64,000 bases of DNA from Thiocapsa imhoffii (GTDB lineage Bacteria; Pseudomonadota; Gammaproteobacteria; Chromatiales; Chromatiaceae), in contig NZ_NRSD01000001.1 in the NCBI RefSeq assembly GCF_016583985.1, forward strand, positions 186,001-250,000, given 5' to 3'. The position numbers and the translations under genes are program-made. Below are positions 45,628-56,442 of the stretch, piece by piece (position 1 is the first letter of the stretch; each line of letters opens with the position of its first letter). The notes beneath the pieces were generated by a model that saw only the letters and a program-made list of their open reading frames with translations, ran no database searches and had not been told where the DNA came from.

Positions 45628-47022
45628 ATGGCTGCGGTGACCGCTCAGAGTCCTCCTCGCGAGATCTTCCGCGCCTATGACATCCGTGGTGTGCTCGATC
45701 GTCAATTGACGGGCGACATGATCCGGATGATCGGCCGCGCCATCGGCACGGAGGCGCTGAACCGGGGCGATCGCATCCTCATGGTCGGGCGCGATTGCCG
45801 GGCCTCCAGTCCCGGGCTGCATGAGGCCCTGATCAGTGGGGCCCGGTCCGCCGGGATCGACGTGGTCGATCTCGGGGTGGTCTCGACGCCGATGGTTTAT
45901 TTTGCCTGCTGCGAATGGGGTCCCTGCGCTGGGGCCATGATCACGGCGAGCCACAATCCGATTGAATACAATGGCGTGAAGGTCGTTTTCGGGGGCGTGA
46001 GCGCGGATTCCGAGACCATCCAAGAGCTCAGGCGGCGCATTCTGGATGGCGATCTGGCCAGCGGAGCGGGAGCGCTGCGCCAGGCCAAGATTCAGGAGCA
46101 CTACCGCGCCCGTATCCTCAGCACGATTCATCTGGCCCGCCCGCTGCGGTTGGTGGTGGATTGCGGCAATGCGACCCTGTCCGAGCTCGCCCCTGAACTC
46201 TTCAGTGCGCTCGGTTGCCAGGTCATCGCGCTCGACTGTGATGCCGCGGCCGGCATGGGCGAGCGCGTGCCGGATCCGGCTCGCCCGGCCTGTTTGCGCG
46301 CCTTGGCCACGCGGGTGTGCGCGGAGGGTGCCGATCTGGGACTCGGCTTCGATGGGGACGGGGATCGGCTGGGTGTGATTGACGCGGGCGGTCAGTTCAT
46401 CGCCGCCGATCGCGTGCTGATGCTGTTGGCCGCGGATGTCCTGGCGCGTCATCCGGGCACCGAGGTGATCTTCGATATCAAATGCAGCCGTCATCTGGCC
46501 GCGGTCGTCCGGCGCGCGGGCGGTCAGCCGGTCCTCTGCCGCTCTGGTCATGCCCCGTTGAAGGCGCGGCTGCGTGCCTCGAGTGCGCAACTTGCCGGTG
46601 AACTCAGTGGCCACATCATGTTCAAGGACCGTTGGCTGGGCTTCGATGATGCCCTCTACGCGGGGGCACGACTCGTCGAGGTCTTGACACGCGAGCAGCA
46701 GTCGAGCGACCGTGTGTTCGCCGCCTTGCCGGGCGGGATTGCGACGCCAGAGCTGGCCATCCCCTGCGCCGAGGGCGCGGCCGAGCGCATCATGGCCAGA
46801 CTGCTTCCGTTGGCCGCGCAACTGGGCAACCTCGAGGTCTTGACCTTGGATGGGTTGCGACTGGAGTCAGCCGATGCCTGGGGCCTGGTACGATCGTCCA
46901 ACACCCTACCGCAACTGGTACTGCGGTTCGAGGGGGACGATCATCGCGCCTTGGCGGCGATGCAAGCACGATTTCGCGTGCTCCTCGAGCGCGCCGCGCC
47001 GGGCTTGCCGCTTCCGTTCTGA
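45628..47022 (+). CDS. algC: Phosphomannomutase/phosphoglucomutase
   Basis: 464 residues from ATG 45628 preceded by GGAG, the family length. It starts IFRAYDIRGVLDRQL; the phosphoserine loop is ITASHNPIEYNGVK; the magnesium loop is GLGFDGDGDRLGV; sugar-specificity loop GELSGHIMF; phosphate loop RSSNTLPQLVLRFEG. It makes hexose-1-phosphates for surface polysaccharides. The order coaBC-dut-algC-argB-pyrE is that of Pseudomonas and supports the AlgC name. Confidence 0.95.
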   Translation: MAAVTAQSPPREIFRAYDIRGVLDRQLTGDMIRMIGRAIGTEALNRGDRILMVGRDCRASSPGLHEALISGARSAGIDVVDLGVVSTPMVYFACCEWGPCAGAMITASHNPIEYNGVKVVFGGVSADSETIQELRRRILDGDLASGAGALRQAKIQEHYRARILSTIHLARPLRLVVDCGNATLSELAPELFSALGCQVIALDCDAAAGMGERVPDPARPACLRALATRVCAEGADLGLGFDGDGDRLGVIDAGGQFIAADRVLMLLAADVLARHPGTEVIFDIKCSRHLAAVVRRAGGQPVLCRSGHAPLKARLRASSAQLAGELSGHIMFKDRWLGFDDALYAGARLVEVLTREQQSSDRVFAALPGGIATPELAIPCAEGAAERIMARLLPLAAQLGNLEVLTLDGLRLESADAWGLVRSSNTLPQLVLRFEGDDHRALAAMQARFRVLLERAAPGLPLPF

Positions 47023-47982
<960 letters not shown>

Positions 47983-48007
47983 GTCGCGTGCCGGGACCGG
48001 TGCGGTT

Positions 48008-48661
48008 TCAGGCTTGGGATGCGACGCCGTAGCGGTCGCGATAGGCGCGCACCGCTTCCGCGTCGGCGCCCTGAGCGGGATGATCCTCAAGATACTGGAT
48101 GAGATCGCTGAGCGTGACGAGGCTGAGGACCGGAATGCCGAAGCGAGCGGTGACCTCGGCGATTGCGGAGCGTCCGTCCTGTCCCTGTTCCTGACGGTCG
48201 AGCGCGATCACGACGCCGGCGGGCTCGGCCCCCGCCTCCTGGATGATCCGCATCGATTCGTGCACCGAGGTCCCGGCGGTGATGACGTCATCGATGACCA
48301 GGATGCGCCCGACTAAGGGGCTGCCGACGACGAGACCACCTTCGCCGTGGTCCTTGGCCTCCTTGCGATTGAAGGCGTAGGCCACATCGCGTACACCCGA
48401 GCGCGACAAGGCGATGCTCGTTGCCGCGGCCAGCGGGATGCCCTTGTAGGCCGGACCGAAGAGCACGTCGAAAGCCGGATTGGCATCCTGGATGCACTGG
48501 GCGTAAGCGCTCGCGAGGCGGTCGAGTCGGGCCCCCGTATTGAAGAGCCCGGCATTGAAAAAATAAGGGCTTTGCCGACCCGATTTGAGCGTGAAGGTGC
48601 CGAAGCGCAAGGCGCCGATCTCGGCCGCGAATCCCAAGAAGTCATGTTGGTAGTCTTTCAT
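48008..48661 (-). CDS. pyrE: Orotate phosphoribosyltransferase
   Basis: 217 residues from the ATG read at 48661 (MKDYQHDFLGFAAEIGALRF), close to E. coli (213). PRPP loop GRILVIDDVITAGTSVHES; other motifs FTLKSGRQSPYFFNAG and GPAYKGIPLAAA. It forms orotidine monophosphate in pyrimidine synthesis. A longer open frame upstream, up to 48739, is not used. It is convergent with argB, 25 bp between stops, no strong hairpin seen. Confidence 0.97.
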   Translation of the reverse strand: MKDYQHDFLGFAAEIGALRFGTFTLKSGRQSPYFFNAGLFNTGARLDRLASAYAQCIQDANPAFDVLFGPAYKGIPLAAATSIALSRSGVRDVAYAFNRKEAKDHGEGGLVVGSPLVGRILVIDDVITAGTSVHESMRIIQEAGAEPAGVVIALDRQEQGQDGRSAIAEVTARFGIPVLSLVTLSDLIQYLEDHPAQGADAEAVRAYRDRYGVASQA

Positions 48662-48819
48662 GCAATCGATCCTTCCATCCTGTTGCCTGGTCTCTTGCGC
48701 ACGCCATGTCACTGCGCGCAGTGCGCCATCGCAGCGCATCCTACACCCTGGACCCGGTGATCGCGTGAGCGCGTCTGACGCGCACGACCCGACACCGCCC
48801 GCGACGCACTGAGCAGGCC

Positions 48820-49509
48820 ATGATCACGAGTACAACCGGTCTTTATCTGACCGCCTTTCTGGTGGGCCTCCTAGGCGGTGTTCATTGCCTATCGATGTGC
48901 GGCGGCTTGGTCGGTTCGCTCACCGCGGGGTTGGATCCTCGCATTCGCCGCGATCCCTGGCGCATGGCGCCCTACCAACTCTTGTATAACCTGGCCCGAA
49001 TCGCGGGTTATGCAACGGCCGGGGCGCTGTTCGGAGGACTGGGTGCCCTGCTGCTTCAGCTCGATGCTTTCCAGATCATGCAGCGTGCGCTCTATGCCTT
49101 GGCCGGGGTGGTGATGATCCTGCTGGGGCTGTACTTGGGGGGATGGTGGCGCTTGATCGCCGTGGTCGAGCGGGCCGGCGCGCACCTGTGGCGGCGAATC
49201 GAACCCTTCGGGCGGCGGTTGCTGCCTGTTCGCACCCCGCTGCAGGCGGCTGCCTTGGGTTATCTCTGGGCCTGGATCCCCTGTGGTCTGGTCTACAGCG
49301 TCCTGATCACGGCGGTGTCGACGGGGCACCCGCTCGACGGGGCCCTGGTCATGCTTGCCTTCGGCGCGGGGACCTTGCCGAATCTACTCGGCATCGGCCT
49401 GCTTGCCGGTGCGGCGGCACGCATCGCAGAACGCGTTTGGGTCCGACAAGTCGCCGGGTTGTTAGTGATCGGATTCGGCGTCCATGCCCTCTGGAGCCTG
49501 TTCGGTTAG
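48820..49509 (+). CDS. Sulfite-exporter TauE/SafE-like membrane protein (cytochrome-biogenesis type)
   Basis: 229 residues with six to seven hydrophobic segments. Near the N-terminus LGGVHCLSMCGGLVGSL carries the GxHCxxMCGG motif of the subfamily related to DsbD and to proteins found beside cbb3-oxidase maturation genes, which suggests copper or heme/thiol handling rather than sulfite export. A second Cys-containing PCGLVYSVL segment fits the same group. It stands alone between pyrE (divergent) and the minus-strand DUF4426 gene, whose stop overlaps its own by 4 bp. Confidence 0.85.
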   Translation: MITSTTGLYLTAFLVGLLGGVHCLSMCGGLVGSLTAGLDPRIRRDPWRMAPYQLLYNLARIAGYATAGALFGGLGALLLQLDAFQIMQRALYALAGVVMILLGLYLGGWWRLIAVVERAGAHLWRRIEPFGRRLLPVRTPLQAAALGYLWAWIPCGLVYSVLITAVSTGHPLDGALVMLAFGAGTLPNLLGIGLLAGAAARIAERVWVRQVAGLLVIGFGVHALWSLFG

Positions 49510-49964
49510 TCGATGAAGAATTGCTGCTCCAACTCGATCGCGGCGGGTTCGCCGCCGCCTGGTGGCGTGACCTGAATCTCGAATTTGACGGTCTGGCGGT
49601 TTGCGATCGGGAATTGGCCGCTGTAGGAGACGCCGCTGCCGACCCGGATCTCGCGCATGGCGATCGCGGTTTTGGGTCCACTGCCCATCTGCGCCGTGGC
49701 TTCCACGCGCGCCGGTACATTCTGTCGCGGGCCGTCGGTTTGCGGTTTGACGACCGTGACATTGAGCAGGCCGAGCCGCTTGTCGCGCTTGATTTGATAG
49801 AGCTTGGCGATTTCGGGGTCGAGCGTCTCGGTTGACATGGCGTTGTAATAGATCTTGTAGTCGCCGGCCATGACGGGGCCCCCGGCAAGGGCGTCGGTCG
49901 TCATCAGTAGGGTCGCGAGCAAGCCCGCGCCGATGAGGCTGGCGTCTCTTCGCAGAATGCGCAT
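49506..49964 (-). CDS. DUF4426-family exported protein
   Basis: 152 residues with a signal peptide (SLIGAGLLATLLMTTDALAG). The mature part starts GDYKIYYNAMSTETLDPEIA and contains RLGLLNVTVVK and VSYSGQFPIANRQTVKFEI, the pattern of the DUF4426 family, a periplasmic beta-rich protein of unknown role. It is the last gene of the rph-rdgB-yggS-proC-yggT-yggU run, the usual place for it in gammaproteobacteria. Confidence 0.85.
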   Translation of the reverse strand: MRILRRDASLIGAGLLATLLMTTDALAGGPVMAGDYKIYYNAMSTETLDPEIAKLYQIKRDKRLGLLNVTVVKPQTDGPRQNVPARVEATAQMGSGPKTAIAMREIRVGSGVSYSGQFPIANRQTVKFEIQVTPPGGGEPAAIELEQQFFID

Positions 49965-50041
49965 TCCTGGTTTCCCTCTTGTCGTCTGTCAGCTGAACTC
50001 GGGTCGACCATCTTACTGAGTTGGGCGCGGCCGTGGTCGTA

Positions 50042-50371
50042 TCAATGCGAACGGGTGTCCGCGAAGTCGCCTGAGGAGCCGCCCCGCGGTGGCGGCTCGA
50101 TGGGGATCGGGAATTGCCGCGGTGCATCGATCCGCACCCGCTTGTGTCGGGAGCGCGCCCCCGCGATCAGGCTGACTCGGGACGGGGGAACACCAAAGGC
50201 CTTGGCAATGAACCGCCGCAGGCTGAGATTGGCCTGGCCCTCGCGCGGCGGCGCCTTGATGGCGACGCGATACGCATCGCCAGCAGGACCGATGAAGGCA
50301 TCCTTGGTGGCTCGGGCAGTGAGGTGCAGCGCGAGTTCCAAGGCGTCGCCGCGCCAGCGTGACCAGGTCAT
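50042..50371 (-). CDS. yggU: YggU-family protein (DUF167)
   Basis: 109 residues from the ATG read at 50371 (MTWSRWRGDALELALHLTAR). The DUF167 pattern is present: RATKDAFIGP, VAIKAPPREGQANLSLRRF and KAFGVPPSRVSLIAGARSRHKRVRI. The C-terminal tail of about 20 residues is extra and Pro/Gly-rich. Function unknown. It lies 22 bp after yggT. A slightly longer frame would overlap yggT but begins without family-like sequence. Confidence 0.92.
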   Translation of the reverse strand: MTWSRWRGDALELALHLTARATKDAFIGPAGDAYRVAIKAPPREGQANLSLRRFIAKAFGVPPSRVSLIAGARSRHKRVRIDAPRQFPIPIEPPPRGGSSGDFADTRSH

Positions 50372-50393
50372 GCCATGAGTGCTCGGCCGTGTC

Positions 50394-50969
50394 TCAGAAG
50401 GGACTCCCAACGAGCCATTTCAATGGTGGAAGCAACAACATCTCTAGCAGAATCAAGCCGATGATGACCACCATGGGAGAGAGGTCGATGCCGCCAATCG
50501 GCTGAATCAGACGCTGAGCCGGTTGCATGATGGGGTCGGTGAGTCGGGTCAGGAGCATGATCGCCGGGTTGTAGGGATCGGGATTGAGCCAACTCAGAAC
50601 GACGCGAATGAGGATTGCGAACAGGAAAATGGTGATGAAGAGCTGCACGACCGCGGGCACCGCCCAGCCGAGGGCGCTGAACACCGAGGCGTTCAGGCCC
50701 AGCACCAAGACTAGGAGTCCGAACTCGACAGACTTCAGGAGCCAGGCGAGCACGAGTGCGGCCAGATCCATTCCAGCGTACCCCGGGATCAGTTTCCGCA
50801 GTGGGCGCAGGGCCGGCGAGGTCAGCTTGACCACGAATTGCGAGATGGGATTGTAGAAATCGGCCTTCGCCCATTGCAGGAGGAAACGAATCGCAACCAA
50901 GGTGACATAGAGACCGAACAGGGTCTGGATGAGAAAAACAACCGGGTTGGTCAGGTACGAGCTGCTCAT
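50394..50969 (-). CDS. yggT: YggT-family integral membrane protein
   Basis: 191 residues with four to five membrane segments in two YGGT repeats: each has an aromatic/arginine helix (VTLVAIRFLLQWAKADFYNPI, AILIRVVLSWLNPDPYNPA) followed by a conserved loop with PxLRPLRKLIPG or PIMQPAQRLIQPIGGIDLSP. Family members are linked to osmotic tolerance or cell-envelope positioning but not firmly. Overlaps proC by 4 bp, hence translationally coupled. Confidence 0.94.
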   Translation of the reverse strand: MSSSYLTNPVVFLIQTLFGLYVTLVAIRFLLQWAKADFYNPISQFVVKLTSPALRPLRKLIPGYAGMDLAALVLAWLLKSVEFGLLVLVLGLNASVFSALGWAVPAVVQLFITIFLFAILIRVVLSWLNPDPYNPAIMLLTRLTDPIMQPAQRLIQPIGGIDLSPMVVIIGLILLEMLLLPPLKWLVGSPF

Positions 50970-51796
50970 AGTGACTCCGAGAGGTCACGCGAGATTTCAC
51001 CCGCGCGATGGTGTGCCGCGCGCGCGGCGCGTTTCATCAAGGCGTGGAGATCCGCTTTCAGCAGATGCTCAAGCGCGCGTTCCGTCGTTCCGCCGGGCGA
51101 GGTCACGCGCTCGCGCAAGCGACCGGGCGGGTCGGTGCTCTCGACCGCCATCTTGGCCGCGCCCAAGGCGGTTTGAATGGTTAAGAGCCGGGCCGTTTCA
51201 CCATCCAAGCCGAGACTGATGCCGGCCTCCTCCAACGCCTCCATGAAGAGGAAGAAATACGCCGGACCGCTGCCCGAGAGCGCCGTCACCGCATCGATCT
51301 GATCTTCGGTCGCGACCCAACGGGTGAGTCCCACGGCTCGCAGGATCGTCTCGGCATGATTGCGGCCATCCTCGCTGACCTCGGGGCTGGCATGCAGTCC
51401 GATCGCCCCGGTCTGCACCATGGCCGGTGTATTCGGCATGGCGCGAACGATGGGGGGTTGCCCGCCGAGCCAATACTGCAAGGCCTGCTCCGGGACGCCG
51501 GCCATGACCGAGATCACAAGCGGGCTGCGCACCGCGGCGGCCGCGGCGATCTCTCTACAGACCTCGGCCGCTTGTAGTGGCTTCAGGCACAGCAGCAGGG
51601 TGTCGGCGCCGGCGACCGCGTCACTGTTGCGTGCGAAGGTCGCAACCCCGTAGCGATTGTGCAGGAGCTCCAGGCGTTCCGGGCGCGGGTCCGAGACGTT
51701 CAGGGTTGCCCCATCGTAACCGTCGGCCACGAGACCGGCGATCAGGCTGGTGGCCATGTTGCCGCCTCCGATGAAGGCGATCGTACTGGTGGTCAT
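50966..51796 (-). CDS. proC: Pyrroline-5-carboxylate reductase
   Basis: 276 residues. N-terminal Rossmann motif IAFIGGGNMATSLIAGL, substrate segment RAMPNTPAMVQTGAIGL, and the C-terminal TALSGSGPAYFFLFMEAL and VTSPGGTTERALEHL signatures. Last step of proline synthesis (proA is at 39983-41263). The yggS-proC-yggT order is conserved widely. Starts at the ATG directly before TTSTIAFIGG. Confidence 0.97.
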   Translation of the reverse strand: MTTSTIAFIGGGNMATSLIAGLVADGYDGATLNVSDPRPERLELLHNRYGVATFARNSDAVAGADTLLLCLKPLQAAEVCREIAAAAAVRSPLVISVMAGVPEQALQYWLGGQPPIVRAMPNTPAMVQTGAIGLHASPEVSEDGRNHAETILRAVGLTRWVATEDQIDAVTALSGSGPAYFFLFMEALEEAGISLGLDGETARLLTIQTALGAAKMAVESTDPPGRLRERVTSPGGTTERALEHLLKADLHALMKRAARAAHHRAGEISRDLSESL

Positions 51797-51965
51797 ATCA
51801 AGTCCTCGGCTAAGGGGGTCGCGCGCGTTGCGTGCAGACTCTGCCAGATGGGGGGCGGATGGTTCATGAGCGGGTGCTGGTCAGGGTCCGATGCGCCGTC
51901 CATCGCTCGGCCCTTGACCTGCTCGGTCGGCAACCGAGTGGAACCGCCGCCCCGCCCCTTGCGGA

Positions 51966-52700
51966 TCATGGCTGACCTCGCATCGGGCCGCTCATCGAGG
52001 TTGGGCGCGGGCCGAAGATCGCCGTGCCGATGCGCACCAGGGTCGACCCTTCAAGGATCGCGGCCTCAAGATCCTCGGACATCCCCATCGAGAGACAATC
52101 GAGCGGGCGTTCCGGCGTCGCCATGTGGTCACGCAGGATGCGCAAGCTCCGAAAGGGCGCGCGCTGTGCCTCTTCCGTGGTCGCGGGCGCGGGCAGCGTC
52201 ATGAGTCCGCGCACCCGCAGGCGCGCAGAGCGGGCGCAGACCTCCAGTAGGTCTGGCAGCGCAGCGGGTGAGAGACCGCCCTTGCTGTGTTCACCGCTAA
52301 GGTTGACTTGGACGCAAACGGCGAGTGGCGGTTGGTCGGGGGGGCGCTGCTCGTGTAAGCGTCGGGCGTGCTCTGGATCGCAGAGGCCGTGGACCCAGGC
52401 GAACTGACGGGCGATCTGGCGCGTCTTATTGGTTTGGATGCGCCCGATGAAGTGCCAGGTGATGTCCAAGTCGCAGAGCTGTGCCTGTTTCTCCATCGCC
52501 TCTTGCACATAGCTCTCGGCGAATGCCCGCTGGCCGGCCGCATAGGCGGCGCGGATCGCCTCGGCACTCTGTCGCTTGCTGACCGCAAGCAAGGTGATCT
52601 CTTCAGCTGCCCGGTTCGCGCGTGCGGCCACGGCACGGATGCGCTCCCGCACGGTCGCGAGGCGATCCGCCACCAATTCGATGCCTTGAGGATCCAGCAT
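51966..52700 (-). CDS. yggS: PLP-homeostasis protein YggS
   Basis: 244 residues. Family motifs: ITLLAVSKRQSAEAI with the PLP-binding lysine, FAESYVQEAMEKQ (GENYVQE in most relatives), WHFIGRIQTNKTR, VQVNLSGEHSKGG and SMGMSEDLEAAI with VRIGTAIFG. It has only the alanine-racemase-like barrel and no known catalysis; it buffers pyridoxal phosphate. It begins 2 bp after rdgB. A 169-bp gap separates it from proC. Confidence 0.96.
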   Translation of the reverse strand: MLDPQGIELVADRLATVRERIRAVAARANRAAEEITLLAVSKRQSAEAIRAAYAAGQRAFAESYVQEAMEKQAQLCDLDITWHFIGRIQTNKTRQIARQFAWVHGLCDPEHARRLHEQRPPDQPPLAVCVQVNLSGEHSKGGLSPAALPDLLEVCARSARLRVRGLMTLPAPATTEEAQRAPFRSLRILRDHMATPERPLDCLSMGMSEDLEAAILEGSTLVRIGTAIFGPRPTSMSGPMRGQP

Positions 52701-52702
52701 CT

Positions 52703-53335
52703 CTAGTCCCCTGATGCCACCGGGTGCGCTGCTTCGAGGCGTTCGCGGAGACAGCGCAAGGCCTGGCCACGATGGCTCAGCTGGTTCTTGATCGCCGGCT
52801 CGAGTTCGGCCGAACTGCAGCCGTGGGTCGGCACCCAGAAGATGGGGTCATAGCCGAAGCCATGCTCGCCGCGCGCGGCGCGGAGGATGCGTCCTTCCCA
52901 AGTTCCCTGACAGATCAGGGGCGTGGGGTCGTGAGCGTGGGCGAGATAGACCAGAACGCAGTGAAAGCGCGCGGAGCGCAAGGGCTCGTCGACACCCTCC
53001 AGTTCCGCCAGTAATTTCTTCAGGTTGTCCGCATCCGAGGCCTGCGCGCCAGCATAGCGAGCCGAATGAATCCCGGGAGCGCCGCCCAGCGCATCGACCT
53101 CGAGGCCCGAGTCGTCGGCGATCGCGGGCCGTCCGCTGAGCCGCGCGGCCTGACGCGCCTTGATGATGGCATTCTCGACGAAGGTGAGACCCGTTTCCGC
53201 GGCGTCGGGGATGCCAAAGTCGCGCTGCGGGACGACGTTGATGCGGGTATCGGCGAGCAATTGATTGAGCTCGCGGACCTTGCCGGCATTGTTGCTGGCC
53301 AAGACGATGGGCTCAGCAAGCGGTGAACGAATCAT
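52703..53335 (-). CDS. rdgB: XTP/dITP pyrophosphatase (Ham1/RdgB)
   Basis: 210 residues from the ATG read at 53335. [14 protein letters not shown] is the SxNxxK start motif, and [28 protein letters not shown] and [11 protein letters not shown] are the remaining family blocks. It removes deaminated purine nucleotides. The 52-residue extension in the longer frame is not protein-like. Between rph and yggS as in many gammaproteobacteria. Confidence 0.96.
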   Translation of the reverse strand: MIRSPLAEPIVLASNNAGKVRELNQLLADTRINVVPQRDFGIPDAAETGLTFVENAIIKARQAARLSGRPAIADDSGLEVDALGGAPGIHSARYAGAQASDADNLKKLLAELEGVDEPLRSARFHCVLVYLAHAHDPTPLICQGTWEGRILRAARGEHGFGYDPIFWVPTHGCSSAELEPAIKNQLSHRGQALRCLRERLEAAHPVASGD

Positions 53336-53432
53336 AGCGGTCTCCGGTGTGTCCGTCCGCCGAGCTGCCAGGCGCGACCTGGCCGAGGGTACGCGACGGG
53401 CGCCGTCGTGGTTCCGCGGGTGCGATCTCGGC

Positions 53433-54176
53433 TCATGGTGCGAGCGCCGTGCGTTGCGCGCTCTGGATGGCGCGGATCCCGCTCGCGCCAATGCTGAGCA
53501 AGGCGTCGAGTTCGGCCCGGCTGAAGGGCGTGCCCTCGGCGGTTCCCTGGACCTCGACGAACCGGTCCTGATCGTCCATCACCAGGTTTAGGTCCGTGTC
53601 GGCACTCGCATCCTCGCTGTAGTCGAGGTCCAGTATGGGCACCCCGGCAAGGATTCCGACCGAGACCGCTGCAATCTGCGTGTGGAGCGGATCGGCCGGG
53701 AGTAGTCCACGGGCGAGCAAACCGTCGACCGCATCGCGCAAGGCAAGCCAAGCCCCACTGATCGCCGCGGTTCGGGTGCCGCCATCGGCTTGCAGGACGT
53801 CACAATCCAAGGTGATCGAGCGCTCACCTAAGGCCTTTAAATCGACCGCCGCGCGGAGCGAGCGACCGATCAGACGCTGGATCTCCATGGTCCGCCCCCC
53901 CTGCTTGCCACGCGCGGCCTCCCGCGCGGAGCGTTCGGTGGTCGCGCGCGGCAGCATGCCATATTCCGCCGTCACCCACCCCTGTCCCTGTCCCTTCAGG
54001 AACGGCGGCACCCGTTCCTCGAGACTCGCCGTACAGAGCACCCGGGTGTCACCAAACTCGACAAGCACCGAGCCCTCGGCATGGCGCGTGAAGCCCCGCG
54101 TGAAGCGAATCGGTCTGAGTTCATCGGGACGGCGGCGCGAGGGTCGCTCGAATGGTTGCGATGTCTGGTCGGTCAT
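53433..54176 (-). CDS. rph: Ribonuclease PH
   Basis: 247 residues from the ATG read at 54176, near the usual 238. Typical parts: [49 protein letters not shown], and [19 protein letters not shown] with the metal-site aspartates near [11 protein letters not shown]. It trims the 3' end of tRNA using phosphate. It starts the minus-strand cluster that continues with rdgB 97 bp on. Confidence 0.97.
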   Translation of the reverse strand: MTDQTSQPFERPSRRRPDELRPIRFTRGFTRHAEGSVLVEFGDTRVLCTASLEERVPPFLKGQGQGWVTAEYGMLPRATTERSAREAARGKQGGRTMEIQRLIGRSLRAAVDLKALGERSITLDCDVLQADGGTRTAAISGAWLALRDAVDGLLARGLLPADPLHTQIAAVSVGILAGVPILDLDYSEDASADTDLNLVMDDQDRFVEVQGTAEGTPFSRAELDALLSIGASGIRAIQSAQRTALAP

Positions 54177-54352
54177 GAGCGGTCTCACCTCTCGATGGTG
54201 CCTCGAATTCGGTTGGTTTGACATGGTTGAACCGTCAATCCACGATCGTGCCATGCTTGGGTCGTCAGTTGTCGCTGCTGATCGGCCGGACTGCTCGGGT
54301 GGTTCGCGCGGGTCGCCTCGGTTGCTCCAACGCCCTCCTTGGTCAGGTGCCC

Positions 54353-55300
54353 TCATGACGAGGCCAGTTGGCGGGCCGCGCGGAGCATCTCGGGATTCGA
54401 CAGCTCGGAGATGGATTCTACCCCTTTGTCGACCTTCTTCAGGATCGCGCACAACAATTCACCGGCGTCCTGCGGCCGCTGTTCGATGTCCATCCGCATG
54501 GCCCAGTCCACTTGCTCAAGCAACTCTGGAGGATAACGGGTTTTGAATTCAACCGTCGCGGGAGTCAGCGTATCCTGCTGTTGGCGCTGGGGCGCCGGGA
54601 GAGGCGTTTGACCGTCCATGCAGGCCCGGATACTGGCCCCGACGGCGTAGACATCGGTCCAGGGACCGACCCGGCCGTCCCGCAGATACTGTTCGAGCGG
54701 CGAGTAACCGGCGGTGATGACCTGACCGCCGCGGGTACGACCACGTTTGAGTGGATGAACGGCCCCGAGATCGAGCAGGATCGGCCGATCGCCATGACGC
54801 AGGTGGATATTGCCCGGCTTGACGTCGAGATGAACCATGGCGCGTTGATGCAACAACGACAGGGCGTCCAGGATCGGGATGAAAACACTGAGGATGAAGG
54901 TCGTGCTGAGGCCGCCACGGCGCTCTTGCACATAGGCGCCGAGATTGCGTCCGCGCTCATTGGGCATGACCAGGTAAGCGGTCTCGTTGGCGAGAAAGAA
55001 ATCGACGACCCGCACGATCGAGGGGTGCTGGAGCGAGGCGAGTGCTTTCACCTCTTGAAAAAAGAGCCGCCGGCCGCGCTGAAAACTCTCTGCGAGTGCG
55101 GGATCGCTCGGGATCACACGTTGAGCATGGCCGCGCCGTGCGATCTTCTTCGGCATGTACTCCTTGACCACGACCTCCTCGCCGCTGTCGTCGTCATAGC
55201 CCTCATAGATCAAACTGAATCCACCTTGGGCGATATGATGCTGGAGATGATATGGCCCCAAGACCGTTCCATCCGGAAGGCTCTCTCGATCGACGGCCAT
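54353..55300 (-). CDS. Hanks-type serine/threonine protein kinase
   Basis: 315 residues, kinase domain only. Glycine loop [18 protein letters not shown], catalytic lysine in [12 protein letters not shown], helix-C glutamate in [11 protein letters not shown], catalytic loop [12 protein letters not shown], metal loop [10 protein letters not shown] (DLG instead of DFG), and [11 protein letters not shown] as the P+1 region. There is no membrane segment or sensor domain. Usually such kinases work with a phosphatase; none is near. It is divergent from yicC, with a heptamer tract in the spacer. Substrate unknown. Confidence 0.9.
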   Translation of the reverse strand: MAVDRESLPDGTVLGPYHLQHHIAQGGFSLIYEGYDDDSGEEVVVKEYMPKKIARRGHAQRVIPSDPALAESFQRGRRLFFQEVKALASLQHPSIVRVVDFFLANETAYLVMPNERGRNLGAYVQERRGGLSTTFILSVFIPILDALSLLHQRAMVHLDVKPGNIHLRHGDRPILLDLGAVHPLKRGRTRGGQVITAGYSPLEQYLRDGRVGPWTDVYAVGASIRACMDGQTPLPAPQRQQQDTLTPATVEFKTRYPPELLEQVDWAMRMDIEQRPQDAGELLCAILKKVDKGVESISELSNPEMLRAARQLASS

Positions 55301-55455
55301 GGCGGTGCCTCGCGGTTGGCGCGCATGAGGTGGTCACGACGCACCGGTGGGCGACCGGCATGAGGGCTGCCGTGGGATCGTCGCCGCACCGCCGTGCCCG
55401 AGGTCGTGATGGATTCCACTGCGTCTCGCTTGCTGGGGGTATAGGATAATCTGGG

Positions 55456-55518
55456 CGAGTGGCGAGTGGCGAGTGGCGAGTGGCGAGTGGCGAGTGGCGA
55501 GTGGCGAGTGGCGAGTGG
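55456..55518 (+). repeat. Nine tandem 7-bp repeats (CGAGTGG)
   Basis: Nine exact copies of CGAGTGG with no interruption. It is the same AGTGG-core family as the tracts at 25041-25110 and inside the methyltransferase gene, but here it lies between a kinase gene and yicC. No inverted partner arm and no ORF are present. Upstream-region placement means copy number could affect transcription of either divergent gene. Confidence 0.98.
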
Positions 55519-55574
55519 CCGCGGTCGTCGTCGTGAGGGCCGACCAAGATTTCAAACAGTTTCGAGGGGATTAG

Positions 55575-56441
55575 ATGATTAAAAGCATGACGGCCTTCGC
55601 GCGCGAGTCGCGCTCGGGTGATTTTGGTGAACTCACATGGGAATTGCGCGCTGTCAACCACCGTTATTTAGAACCCCATCTGCGCTTGCCTGAAGAGTTG
55701 CGTTCACTCGAGGCCCGCGTGCGTGCGCGCTTGGCGGCGCGTTTGCAGCGCGGCAAGCTCGACTGCACTTTGCGCTACACCGCGGCAGTGGGGATGGTGG
55801 GGAACCTGCGGGTCAATCGCCTGTTTGTCGAGCAACTCCTCGCCGCCGGGCAGGAAGTGGGCGCGATCATCGGGCGCGGCATCGAGCCTTCGCCCTTCGA
55901 GTTACTGCGCTGGCCCGGCGTCTTGCATGAGCCGGAGCGCGATCTCGATCAGGTCGCGGCGGCGGCTTTGGACCTCCTGGAGGGGGCCTTGGACAGCTTA
56001 CTCGCCACGCGCGTGCGCGAGGGTGAGCGCCTGGAAGCGCTCTTAATCGAGCGCTGTGACCGCCTCGAAGAGAGCGTCGGACGGGTTCGGGCGCGGATGC
56101 CGCAGGTGATGGATGGGGTGCGGCAGCGTCTGAGCGATCGTCTCGCCGAGCTCAGGGCGCAGCTCGATGAGGGTCGCCTCGAGCAGGAGATCGCGTTGAT
56201 CGCGGCCCGTCTCGATGTCGACGAGGAGATGGATCGCCTCGAGGCCCATATCGCCGAGGTGCGCGATGTGTTGAAACGCCCCGAACCGGTTGGCCGGCGG
56301 CTCGACTTTCTGATGCAGGAACTCAACCGCGAGGCCAACACCCTGACGTCGAAGTCGGCGGATGTGGAGGTCACCCGTGAAGCGGTCGAGATGAAGGTGT
56401 TGATCGAGCAAATGCGCGAGCAGATCCAGAATCTCGAATAA
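55575..56441 (+). CDS. yicC: YicC/YloC-family endoribonuclease
   Basis: 288 residues. Begins MIKSMTAFARESRSGDFGEL, includes WELRAVNHRYLEPHLRLPEE, and ends with the conserved DFLMQELNREANTLTSKSAD and KVLIEQMREQIQNLE. YicC is an endoribonuclease that acts with PNPase on small RNAs in E. coli. Here it precedes gmk, as in many bacteria, with a 269-bp gap. Confidence 0.96.
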   Translation: MIKSMTAFARESRSGDFGELTWELRAVNHRYLEPHLRLPEELRSLEARVRARLAARLQRGKLDCTLRYTAAVGMVGNLRVNRLFVEQLLAAGQEVGAIIGRGIEPSPFELLRWPGVLHEPERDLDQVAAAALDLLEGALDSLLATRVREGERLEALLIERCDRLEESVGRVRARMPQVMDGVRQRLSDRLAELRAQLDEGRLEQEIALIAARLDVDEEMDRLEAHIAEVRDVLKRPEPVGRRLDFLMQELNREANTLTSKSADVEVTREAVEMKVLIEQMREQIQNLE

Positions 56442-56442
56442 T

